DNA of 6,654 bases from an uncultured Clostridia bacterium (GTDB lineage Bacteria > Bacillota > Clostridia > Peptostreptococcales > Anaerovoracaceae): NCBI GenBank assembly GCA_934247125.1, contig CAKQIZ010000089.1:1-6654 (forward strand), written 5' to 3'. The notes below the pieces were generated by a model. The model saw nothing but the letters and a program-made list of their open reading frames with translations. It searched no databases and was not told the DNA's origin. Positions 1 to 5,762 of this stretch are shown in pieces. The first letter of the stretch is position 1; every line of letters begins with the position of its first letter. The translations under genes were made by a program, and so were the position numbers.

Positions 1-30
1 TTTATGATCAGAGTCTGTTCCGGATGATAT

Positions 31-69
31 TTGTGTAATATTTTATCTATCGGAAAAATTATTGCACAA
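31..69. repeat. AT-rich imperfect hairpin made of two motif copies
   Basis: Bases 31-44 can pair with 55-69 through 14 pairs, including one G-T wobble (36 with 64) and one bulged base (59). The loop is about 10 bases. The two arms are the first plus-strand and first minus-strand copies of the TTGTGYAATA word. No T run follows on the plus strand, where the sequence continues CCTCGCTCG, so it does not look like a terminator in that direction. A smaller hairpin of the same kind is formed by 113-119 with 126-132 around a 6-base loop. Confidence 0.5.
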
Positions 70-262
70 CCTCGCTCGAATATGTGCAGAAATGATATCC
101 TTCAAAAAAATATTACACATGGTTTTGTGTGAAATCGTCTAAAATGTACTAAAATCGCATGAAAATGCGGTTTTTATGTAAAAATCATCCATATTCTTGT
201 GTAATAGAAAAAAGAATTCACGGAAAAATGCACAGCTGAGAGGTCGGTTGTGCAATAATTTT
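55..262. repeat. Perfect 17-bp inverted repeat bounding about 208 bp
   Basis: AAAATTATTGCACAACC at 55-71 is the exact reverse complement of GGTTGTGCAATAATTTT at 246-262. The two arms are separated by 174 bases that contain no open reading frame of note. A 17-base perfect match within 440 bases is well above what chance gives, even in AT-rich DNA. The arrangement resembles the ends of a small non-autonomous element, but no target-site duplication was found directly outside the arms, so that reading is only an inference. The arms may instead simply be two well conserved copies of the local motif. Confidence 0.55.
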
Positions 263-282
263 CAAAGGAGAGAAATCCTACA

Positions 283-372
283 CAACGGCTGCCTCCAATC
301 TAGCCGGTAACGCCTGCAATCAACAGCTGCCTCCGACCCGGCCGGCAATGCCCGCCGGCACTCACTGCCTAA
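283..372. repeat. 38-bp tandem repeat, two full copies and a partial third
   Basis: Bases 283-317 align without gaps to 321-355 at a period of 38. They match at 27 of 35 positions, and all eight differences are transitions. The conserved blocks are GCTGCCTCC (288-296 and 326-334) and GCCGG (303-307 and 341-345). The hexamer CTGCCT recurs a third time at 365-370, exactly in register, suggesting a worn third unit. The block is GC-rich, in sharp contrast to the AT-rich sequence before it. A local hairpin is possible in each unit: CGGCT/AGCCG at 286-290 and 302-306, and GCCGGC/GCCGGC at 341-346 and 354-359. The period is not a multiple of three, so it is not an in-frame protein repeat. Confidence 0.65.
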
Positions 373-382
373 GATCTTTTCA

Positions 383-437
383 GGGCTGCAGCATTAGCGA
401 TTTATGATCGTAAATCGTTAATGCTGCAGCCCCTTTT
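383..437 (+). terminator. Strong hairpin with short T run, plus-strand terminator candidate
   Basis: Bases 383-404 pair with 411-432 over 22 positions with a single G-T wobble (398 with 418) and a 6-base loop (405-410). On the plus strand the stem is followed by CTTTTGAT. On the minus strand it is followed by TGAAAAG, which has no T run. The orientation therefore fits a terminator for rightward transcription, facing the minus-strand terminator next to it in a convergent arrangement. No plus-strand gene is visible upstream in the window, so the transcript it would end is unknown: a gene to the left of the window or a non-coding RNA. The pentamer CTTTT flanks the hairpin on both sides (376-380 and 433-437). 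Confidence 0.55.
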
Positions 438-440
438 GAT

Positions 441-493
441 AATGCAAAACGTATGCACCCCTGTCACCAGATAATATGCATACGTTTTGTGTT
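441..493 (-). terminator. Likely terminator at the end of the minus-strand operon
   Basis: AAAACGTATGCA at 446-457 is perfectly complementary to TGCATACGTTTT at 477-488, around a 19-base loop. Weaker pairing extends the stem outwards to about 441 and 493. Reading the minus strand, the stem starts with a run of A and ends with a run of T, about 23 bases after the cyclophilin stop codon. The symmetry means it could also act on the other strand. The loop is larger than usual and the T run is short, so strength is uncertain. Confidence 0.6.
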
Positions 494-515
494 TCATTTT
501 GATTTCGTCCGGCTA

Positions 516-998
516 TTATTCCTCAACGATCGTTACTTTTTTCATGATCTGCGGGGTGAGCGGCTTGTCAGCTCTGTTTCTGTCCTGGTTTACGATGCCG
601 TCAGCTACATCCATTCCTTCGACGATCTTGCCGAATGACGCGTACTGACCGTCGAGATGCGGCGAGTCCTGCACCATGATAAAGAACTGCGAACCTGCCG
701 AATCCGGGTTCATCGCTCTCGCCATGGAAAGCACGCCTCTTTCATGTTTGAGGTCGTTTTTGAACCCGTTAGCTGTGAATTCACCCGGGATGCAGTAGCC
801 CGGGCCGCCCATGCCTGTTCCGTCAGGACAGCCGCCCTGGATCATGAATCCCGGAATCACTCTGTGGAAAATAAGTCCGTCATAAAAACCTTCTTCTACG
901 AGTTTAACAAAGTTCTCAACTGTCTTAGGCGCGATCTCAGGGTAAAGCTCGCCCTTCATGATACCGCCGTCTTCCATTTCGATTTTTACGTATTTCAT
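516..998 (-). CDS. ppiB: Peptidyl-prolyl cis-trans isomerase, cyclophilin type
   Basis: This is a single-domain cyclophilin of 160 residues that catalyses cis-trans isomerisation of peptide bonds before proline, assisting protein folding. There is no signal peptide or lipobox, so it should be cytoplasmic. The family core is clear: FHRVIPGFMIQGG at 44-56 with the catalytic arginine R46 and Q54, GSQFFI at 102-107 with Q104 and F105, and HLDGQYASFGKI at 114-125. The position of the tryptophan that contacts cyclosporin in human CypA holds histidine (H114), as is common in bacterial members. The start is supported by AAAGGAGG at 1007-1014, eight bases before ATG. It is the last gene of the minus-strand series, 51 nt after the Nudix gene, and is followed by a hairpin terminator. 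The symbol follows the cytoplasmic PpiB of Bacillus; the substrate is unknown. Confidence 0.96.
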   Translation of the reverse strand: MKYVKIEMEDGGIMKGELYPEIAPKTVENFVKLVEEGFYDGLIFHRVIPGFMIQGGCPDGTGMGGPGYCIPGEFTANGFKNDLKHERGVLSMARAMNPDSAGSQFFIMVQDSPHLDGQYASFGKIVEGMDVADGIVNQDRNRADKPLTPQIMKKVTIVEE

Positions 999-1049
999 TT
1001 TATGTTCCTCCTTTTGACAGCTCCTGCAAAGGTCTGCAGTCAGCCGTTT

Positions 1050-1541
1050 TCACCTTATCCTGAACGGATCGTACGCATATGTATCGCCGGCGCTTCCGCC
1101 GCCATTGCCATAAGACCCGAACGCGCCGCACTCCAGCGCTTTCCAGAACTCATCTCTCAGATATTCCGGATACACTCTCGGGATGCCCTGCATCTCTTCG
1201 CGTGATACAAAACGCACTTCCCTGAGCACCTGGTGTCCTGCATCGAATTCCGGATCTTCGCCGAGCCCGAGCGTCCCTCCGGTCACCTTTCCGAGAAAAA
1301 AGTTGACGAACCTCTGTCCCCGGTCGGAAACCTCCTCGACATGCCAGACGAGAGGCCCCGTCTCGATCTCCAGTCCGGTCTCTTCCCTCACTTCCCGGAC
1401 TGCCGCTTCAGCTGCATTCTCTCCTGCCTCTATGCCGCCGCCCGGCACCATCCATATATCGTGATCCTCGTGGTGCTGCTTTACCATCAGCATCCTGTTT
1501 TCATCATCGAGAATCATTACTCGTACTCCTCCTGTCCACAT
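1050..1541 (-). CDS. Nudix hydrolase
   Basis: This is a Nudix-fold hydrolase of 163 residues, a family that cleaves nucleoside diphosphates linked to another group. The full Nudix box is present at residues 35-57 (G, then E41, then REVREETGL at 49-57), with the metal-binding glutamates E53 and E54. It is preceded by WMVPGG, as in MutT-like proteins. The frame opens further upstream to a GTG at 1608-1610, but no Shine-Dalgarno sequence precedes that codon. The ATG at 1539-1541 has GAGAGGAG seven bases away and starts just before the first beta strand, so it is preferred. An ATG at 1515-1517, also preceded by GGAGGAG, is an alternative. The C-terminal tail, about residues 139-163, is rich in glycine and serine and ends in an aromatic and arginine stretch. 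It lies outside the usual domain. The substrate cannot be told from sequence. Confidence 0.93.
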   Translation of the reverse strand: MWTGGVRVMILDDENRMLMVKQHHEDHDIWMVPGGGIEAGENAAEAAVREVREETGLEIETGPLVWHVEEVSDRGQRFVNFFLGKVTGGTLGLGEDPEFDAGHQVLREVRFVSREEMQGIPRVYPEYLRDEFWKALECGAFGSYGNGGGSAGDTYAYDPFRIR

Positions 1542-1649
1542 AACAACGCTCCTCTCAGCATCACGGCAGTGCAGCAGTGCACTGTCTGCATTTATTCCCG
1601 TTCCGTCCACTTTGACTGCGAGCGTACGGTCATCGCCGGACCGCCGTCA
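1542..1649. other. Longest gap in the operon, between transporter and Nudix genes
   Basis: This 108-base gap is the only sizeable break in the gene series. It holds a 5-bp hairpin (CGGTC 1627-1631 with GACCG 1639-1643) without a T run, so it is not a convincing terminator. CAGCAGTGCAC occurs in it (1572-1582) and again at 1659-1669, inside the end of the transporter gene. No good sigma-A promoter was found, but a weak internal promoter for the Nudix and cyclophilin genes cannot be excluded. Confidence 0.4.
1549..1556 (-). promoter_or_regulatory. Ribosome binding site that sets the Nudix start
   Basis: GAGAGGAG reads on the minus strand, with AGGAG seven bases before the ATG at 1541. This decides against the longer GTG-initiated reading, which has no such site. 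Confidence 0.75.
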
Positions 1650-2219
1650 CTAATGACACAGCAGTGCACCGGCTATCCCCATTATTATCATCACTCGTAT
1701 CGGGCGCATTTTGAACACGCCAACGAGCATTACGCTTGCCGCAAATATCGCCAGCGGTATCAGATTGAAATAATCCAGGCCGCCGGTAAACAGCTCCTTT
1801 GATATCAGCGGACCGTTCACCAGGACCGTTTCACTGACAAATATCGCTGCTGCTGCGATAAGCCCGACAGTCACCGGTCTTATCCCTATGAACGCTCCCT
1901 GAACCCCCTTGCCGTCATTGAATCTGTCTATGAAATTCATCACTATCAGCATTATCACGAACGACGGCAGACACACGCCGAGCGTGGCGACCAGCGCCCC
2001 CGGGACTCCCGAATAGTTGAATCCGACATAAGTCGCAGCATTTACAGCCACCGGCCCCGGCGTCACCTGAGACAGCGCCACCAGATCCGAAAACTCCTGA
2101 GACGACATGATACCGAAGTCCTGCACGCTCTGAAATATCAGCGGCAGCATAGCCAGACCGCCGCCGAAGCTGAACAGTCCGATCCTGAAGAACATGGCGA
2201 AAATATTGAGATACATCAT
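1650..2219 (-). CDS. chrA: Chromate transporter family protein, second half-size subunit
   Basis: This 189-residue integral membrane protein belongs to the CHR (chromate ion transporter) family, short single-domain type. The CHR signature is visible: FSFGGGLAMLPLIFQ at 16-30 and SQVTPGPVAVNAATYVG at 50-66, followed by GALVATLGVCLPSF at 74-87. Hydrophobic segments lie at about 8-28, 74-98, 112-134, 152-169 and 175-188. It starts one base after the stop of the preceding paralogue, with AGGAGG seven bases before the ATG, so the two are translated as a unit. In short CHR pairs such as Bacillus subtilis YwrA/YwrB, both halves are thought to be needed, together matching one full-length two-domain ChrA. 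This copy keeps the family's Pro-Gly-Pro (54-56). The real substrate could be chromate, sulfate or another anion. Confidence 0.93.
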   Translation of the reverse strand: MMYLNIFAMFFRIGLFSFGGGLAMLPLIFQSVQDFGIMSSQEFSDLVALSQVTPGPVAVNAATYVGFNYSGVPGALVATLGVCLPSFVIMLIVMNFIDRFNDGKGVQGAFIGIRPVTVGLIAAAAIFVSETVLVNGPLISKELFTGGLDYFNLIPLAIFAASVMLVGVFKMRPIRVMIIMGIAGALLCH

Positions 2220-2220
2220 T

Positions 2221-2796
2221 TTACCGCCTCCTCATCTTCACACTGTTGTATATGATCCCGAGCACCGCGCCGCCAAGTACCACCCACACTGCAGTGATGC
2301 CGAATGCCGCGATCGCTGCGAACGCCGCCGCCGCGAGGATCCACTGGAACACGTTCGTCAGGCTCTGCTTCGCGAGCTTTACAGCCGTGACCAGTATCAG
2401 GCCGCACACCGCAGCTTTTATGCCTGTGAACGCACCGAGTATATACGAATTCTCTCCGATCGCACCGAGAAACGACACCACGACTATTATTATGATGAAC
2501 GACGGTGCGACTACTCCCAGAGTCGCCGCAAGCGCGCCCTTTACGCCATACATCCTGTTGCCAATATACGTAGCGCTGTTTATCGCCACGACGCCCGGAA
2601 GCGACTGCGCGACTGCGATGCAGTCGAGCATGTCTTCCTCGGATATCCATTTTTTATCTTCGACCACGACCTGCTGTATCTGCGGTATCATAGCGATGCC
2701 GCCGCCGATCGTAAAGATCCCCACCTTGAAGAACTCCCAGAAAAGGATTGCATATTTTTTTATGCTGTTCGTTTTTTCATGGTTTTCACTGCACAT
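2221..2796 (-). CDS. chrA: Chromate transporter family protein, first half-size subunit
   Basis: This is the first of two tandem short CHR-family membrane proteins, 191 residues long. It has the family pattern: FKVGIFTIGGGIAMIPQIQQ at 23-42, SLPGVVAINSATYIG at 65-79 and GALAATLGVVAPSFIIII at 87-104. Further hydrophobic spans lie at about 118-138 and 150-183. The Pro-Gly-Pro of the partner is Pro-Gly-Val here (67-69), so the halves are not equivalent. The N-terminus is charged and polar. The start is the only ATG that fits, but its GGAG (2808-2811) sits 11 bases upstream, which is long, so translation may be modest. It follows proS by 40 nt with no terminator and ends with three arginine codons that contain the next gene's Shine-Dalgarno sequence. 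Substrate specificity is inferred from the family only. Confidence 0.93.
   Translation of the reverse strand: MCSENHEKTNSIKKYAILFWEFFKVGIFTIGGGIAMIPQIQQVVVEDKKWISEEDMLDCIAVAQSLPGVVAINSATYIGNRMYGVKGALAATLGVVAPSFIIIIVVVSFLGAIGENSYILGAFTGIKAAVCGLILVTAVKLAKQSLTNVFQWILAAAAFAAIAAFGITAVWVVLGGAVLGIIYNSVKMRRR
2227..2232 (-). promoter_or_regulatory. Ribosome binding site embedded in the upstream coding end
   Basis: AGGAGG, the core of the site for the second transporter gene, is also the first two of three terminal arginine codons of the first transporter gene. The spacing to ATG is seven bases and the upstream TAA lies between. This links translation of the two halves. Confidence 0.8.
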
Positions 2797-2836
2797 CTAT
2801 ATCGCTGCTCCGTAATGATTTCCTTTATTGTCTCTT

Positions 2837-4567
2837 CTATTTTTCTGCATTGATGACGTCGATAGCTTTTTTGATCCCTTCGGCTGCAGACATCTCTTCC
2901 TTGTCTGCGTCACGTCTCATCTTGTACTCGATCATTCCGTCTGCTGCGCCTCTGCCGACTGTGATCCTGACAGGGATGCCCAGCAGATCCGCATCTTTGA
3001 ACTTGACGCCCGGACGCTCTTTTCTGTCATCCAGCATCACTTCGACGCCTGCCGCTGTCAGCTCGCTGTATATCTGATCTGCGACCTTTGCCTGAACCTC
3101 ATCGTCAGGCTTCATGACAGTTATTATCACGTGATAAGGCGCTACTGCGATCGGCCATACGATACCATTGTCATCGTGATGCTGCTCTATGATAGCTGCC
3201 ATCGTTCTCGTCACGCCGATACCGTAGCATCCCATCACGATCGGATGATCCTTCATGTTTTCGTCTTTATAATAAGCTTTCATCGCTTCGCTGTACTTGA
3301 TCCCGAGCTTGAACACCTGGCCAACCTCGATACCTCTCGCATGCTTGACAGGCGCACCGCATACAGGGCACGCATCTCCTGCCGCCAGCACTTTGATGTC
3401 CGTAACGATGTCGCCCTCATAATCTCTGCCGTAGTTGACATTGATCAGATGGTGATCCTCCCTGCATGCGCCTGCGCACAGGTTTTTGAGCCCCGGAAGC
3501 TCACTGTCCACAACGATCCTGCAGTCGTGCAGTGCCGTAGGACCTGTGAATCCGCCGACACAGCCCGTAGCCGCCGACATCTTCTCTTCATCTGCAAATT
3601 CGATGGCATGTTCCGGGATATCGAGGGCGTTCACGAGCTTCGTCATGTTCAGCTCTCTGTCGCCTCTTACGAATGCTGCAACGTATCCGTTCTCGTTGCC
3701 GTCATTGTCATATGTCACGAAAAGCAGCGCTTTTATCGTCTGTTTCTTGTCCAGTCCGAGAAAATCCGCGACCTCCTCGATCGTCTTGGTTCCGGGAGTG
3801 TGCACTTCCTCCATGGGAAGCATCTCGACGTCGTCCTGAGCCTTTGCATCCACACACTCTGCCCTTTCCACGGTAGCAGCCATGGAACATTTCTCACAGT
3901 ATGCGATCTCGCTCTCGCCCACTTCCGAAATCGCTGTGAACTCATGCGAATTGCTGCCGCCTATAGCACCGGTGTCAGCCTCTACAGGCCTGAAGTAAAG
4001 TCCGCACCTCGTGAAGATCTTCTCATATGCTTCGTACATGTCCTGATAACTCTTGTCAAGACCTTCCTGGTCGCGGTCGAACGAATACGCATCTTTCATG
4101 ATGAACTCTCTGCTTCTCATCAGTCCGAATCTTGGTCTCGCCTCGTCTCTGTACTTCGTCTGGATCTGGTAAAGGTTCATCGGCAGCTGTCTGTAGGAGT
4201 TGATGTCCGTCCTCACTATGTCTGTGAATATCTCCTCATGCGTAGGTCCGAGACAGAATTCGCGTCCGTGTCTGTCCTTTATTCTCCAGAGCTCAGGTCC
4301 GTATGCGTACCATCTGCCGGATTCCTCCCAGAGCTCAGACGGCTGGATAGCAGACATATGTATCTCCTGTCCTCCTGCAGCGTCCATCTCTTCTCTGATT
4401 ATTCCTTCGATCTTTCTCAGCGTCCTCCATCCGAGCGGCATGAAGCCGTAAACGCCTGACGCCAGTTTCCTGATCATTCCCGATCTCAGCATCAGTATAT
4501 GGCTTGGGATCTCCGCTTCATTTGGAACTTCCCTGAGTGTCTTTAAATGCATCTTTGATAATTTCAT
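2837..4567 (-). CDS. proS: Prolyl-tRNA synthetase, bacterial type with editing domain
   Basis: This class IIa aminoacyl-tRNA synthetase joins proline to tRNA-Pro in the cytoplasm. At 576 residues it has the usual bacterial length. The order of parts is: catalytic core with motif 2 around TKYRDEARPRFGLMRSREF (137-155), the bacterial insertion (INS) editing domain at roughly 225-405, motif 3 in GCYGIGVTRTMAA (446-458), then the anticodon-binding domain from about 475 to the end. The lysine used by the editing site to clear Ala-tRNA-Pro in Escherichia coli (K279) has its match at K279 in TIKALLF. Two CxxC pairs, C224/C227 and C400/C403, bracket the insertion. The ATG is preceded by GGAG nine bases away, right after the stop of ispDF (13-nt gap). 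Pairing of IspD/IspF genes with proS is a recurring order in Clostridia. Confidence 0.98.
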   Translation of the reverse strand: MKLSKMHLKTLREVPNEAEIPSHILMLRSGMIRKLASGVYGFMPLGWRTLRKIEGIIREEMDAAGGQEIHMSAIQPSELWEESGRWYAYGPELWRIKDRHGREFCLGPTHEEIFTDIVRTDINSYRQLPMNLYQIQTKYRDEARPRFGLMRSREFIMKDAYSFDRDQEGLDKSYQDMYEAYEKIFTRCGLYFRPVEADTGAIGGSNSHEFTAISEVGESEIAYCEKCSMAATVERAECVDAKAQDDVEMLPMEEVHTPGTKTIEEVADFLGLDKKQTIKALLFVTYDNDGNENGYVAAFVRGDRELNMTKLVNALDIPEHAIEFADEEKMSAATGCVGGFTGPTALHDCRIVVDSELPGLKNLCAGACREDHHLINVNYGRDYEGDIVTDIKVLAAGDACPVCGAPVKHARGIEVGQVFKLGIKYSEAMKAYYKDENMKDHPIVMGCYGIGVTRTMAAIIEQHHDDNGIVWPIAVAPYHVIITVMKPDDEVQAKVADQIYSELTAAGVEVMLDDRKERPGVKFKDADLLGIPVRITVGRGAADGMIEYKMRRDADKEEMSAAEGIKKAIDVINAEK

Positions 4568-4576
4568 CGGTTCTTT

Positions 4577-4583
4577 CTCCTTA
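4577..4583 (-). promoter_or_regulatory. proS ribosome binding site overlapping the ispDF stop codon
   Basis: The minus strand reads TAAGGAG, where TAA ends ispDF and the AAGGAG that includes its last two bases is the proS site, nine bases before ATG. Termination on one gene and initiation on the next are therefore adjacent, which favours coupled translation. Confidence 0.75.
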
Positions 4584-5762
4584 TCTGCATATGGAACATA
4601 CCGCTTCAGCCGCGATCCCTTCTTTTCGCCCTACGAAACCGAGACGTTCAGTAGTCGTTCCCTTTATATTTATCCTGCTTTTATCAAGCTTCAAAACAGC
4701 TGCGATGTTTTCTCTCATCGCCTCCGTGTATGTACTTATCCTCGGTGCCTGCGCCATTACCGTGACGTCGGCGTTCACTACGGAATACGAGTTTTCTTCG
4801 AGCAGCCCTCCGACTTTCTGCAAAAGCGCCATGCTCGATATGCCGCGGTACTGTTCGTCGGTGTCAGGGAAATGCTTTCCTATATCTCCCAGCGCAGCAG
4901 CCCCCAGAAGCGCATCCATCAGCGCATGAGTCAGCACGTCCGCATCCGAATGTCCTGCCAGCCCTTTCTCGTACGGTATCTTCACACCGCCGAGCACCAG
5001 ATCTCTGCCCTCGGCGAACGCGTGCACATCAAAACCTGTTCCTGTCCTGTATTCCATAGGCAGATCCTCTCTCGTCGTTATCTTTATATTGCCGTAATCG
5101 CCTTCCGCTATCGACACCGGATAGCCGGCACGCTCTGCCAGCACGGCGTCATCAGTGCCGTAAAATCCTTCCGTGAAGGCCTTCTCATAGGCTTCCTTGA
5201 TATATTCAAACCTGAACCCCTGCGGCGTCTGCACCACGAAGTATTCGCTCCTGTCGACGCTCCGGCTCATGCCGCTCGCGTCTGTATTTTTTTTCGCGCA
5301 AAGTCCGCAGCTGCCGATCTGTCTGAGGCTGTCCTTCATAGGCACGCATGCCGCCGCTGCTCCGCTTTGCACGGTCTTTTCGATGACTCCGATCACAGTC
5401 CGGCGAGTGACGAACGGCCTTGCCCCGTCGTGTATCAGCACATATCCCGTCTGCGGACACGTTTCCTCCACCGCTCTGATCGCATTGAAGACAGAATCCT
5501 GGCGTTCACTGCCGCCTCTGACTATCCTCTCCACTTTGCCGATCCCGTATTCACGCACCAGCTCTCCGCAGTGCTCTGTGTATTCTTCATTCGTTACAAT
5601 AAAAATATGATCGACTTCAGGCATTGACGAAAAGACTTTCAATGTCTTTATCAATATCGGTTCCCCGCCGATCATCATAAACTGCTTTGGGACAGGTCCG
5701 CCTATACGCGTGCCCTGTCCCGCAGCTGCTATGATCACTGAAACTTCCTTTCCACTATCCAT
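4581..5762 (-). CDS. ispDF: Bifunctional MEP cytidylyltransferase / MEcPP synthase
   Basis: This 393-residue fusion carries two enzymes of the non-mevalonate (MEP) isoprenoid pathway. IspD, residues 1 to about 235, couples CTP to 2-C-methyl-D-erythritol 4-phosphate. It shows AAAGQGTRIGGPVPKQF (12-28), GGSERQDSV (83-91), DGARPFV (112-118), QTPQGF (178-183) and GNIKITT (224-230). IspF, from about 238, cyclises the IspE product. It shows metal ligands D245 and H247, GHSDADV (270-276), IGKHFPDTD (294-302) and KGTTTERLGFVGRKEGI (367-383). The domains join with almost no linker. IspD has about nine extra residues near 149-168 compared with E. coli, including CGLC (152-155). The frame opens to 5798, but the ATG at 5760-5762 has AGAGG eight bases upstream and suits the domain start. 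It overlaps the end of the preceding gene by 8 nt. IspE is not in the window. Confidence 0.97.
   Translation of the reverse strand: MDSGKEVSVIIAAAGQGTRIGGPVPKQFMMIGGEPILIKTLKVFSSMPEVDHIFIVTNEEYTEHCGELVREYGIGKVERIVRGGSERQDSVFNAIRAVEETCPQTGYVLIHDGARPFVTRRTVIGVIEKTVQSGAAAACVPMKDSLRQIGSCGLCAKKNTDASGMSRSVDRSEYFVVQTPQGFRFEYIKEAYEKAFTEGFYGTDDAVLAERAGYPVSIAEGDYGNIKITTREDLPMEYRTGTGFDVHAFAEGRDLVLGGVKIPYEKGLAGHSDADVLTHALMDALLGAAALGDIGKHFPDTDEQYRGISSMALLQKVGGLLEENSYSVVNADVTVMAQAPRISTYTEAMRENIAAVLKLDKSRINIKGTTTERLGFVGRKEGIAAEAVCSICR

Larger units (their letters stand above)
31..285. repeat. Cluster of TTGTGYAATA motifs on both strands
   Basis: This AT-rich intergenic stretch carries a recurring 10-base word. 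Exact TTGTGTAATA lies at 31-40 and 197-206 on the plus strand. TTGTGCAATA lies at 60-69 on the minus strand and 248-257 on the plus strand. Near copies are ATGTGTAATA (111-120, minus), TTGTGTGAAA (125-134, plus) and TTGTGTAGGA (276-285, minus). Several copies carry an extra T run after the motif, so the copy at 32-44 and the minus copy at 107-119 match over 13 bases. The copies are seen directly; their function is not known. They could be operators of an unidentified regulator, hairpin halves in an RNA, or remains of a small repeated element. Confidence 0.7.

Noticed and set aside
31..257. DnaA boxes or a replication origin in the motif cluster
   Set aside because: TGTGTAATA differs from TGTGNATAA in the last bases in every copy, and no dnaA, dnaN or replication gene is nearby.
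283..372. A CRISPR array
   Set aside because: Units are contiguous 38-bp tandem copies without unique spacers, are diverged, and number only two to three. There are no cas genes.
230..382. A riboswitch (TPP-like CTGAGAGG at 235-242, glycine-like GGAGAG at 267-272)
   Set aside because: The remaining conserved parts of either aptamer are absent, and no plus-strand gene follows.
376..437. The 22-bp hairpin as an inserted element with a CTTTT target duplication
   Set aside because: CTTTT is short and low in complexity, is offset by two bases from the left arm, and is needed anyway as the terminator T run. This is too weak to claim.
453..638. A 61-codon plus-strand frame over the operon end
   Set aside because: It runs antisense through the cyclophilin 3' end and the terminator, has no ribosome binding site, and resembles no protein.
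1542..1610. Longer N-terminus of the Nudix protein from a GTG at 1608-1610
   Set aside because: There is no Shine-Dalgarno sequence before the GTG, the extra 23 residues match nothing in the family, and a good site precedes the ATG at 1541.
2828..4459. A 543-codon open frame on the plus strand opposite proS
   Set aside because: It lies exactly codon-on-codon opposite proS, where stops arise only opposite TTA, CTA and TCA codons, which this gene avoids. It has no ribosome binding site and no recognisable domain, and other long plus-strand frames (2194-2853, 4872-5627, 5710-6648) share the same register with their sense genes.
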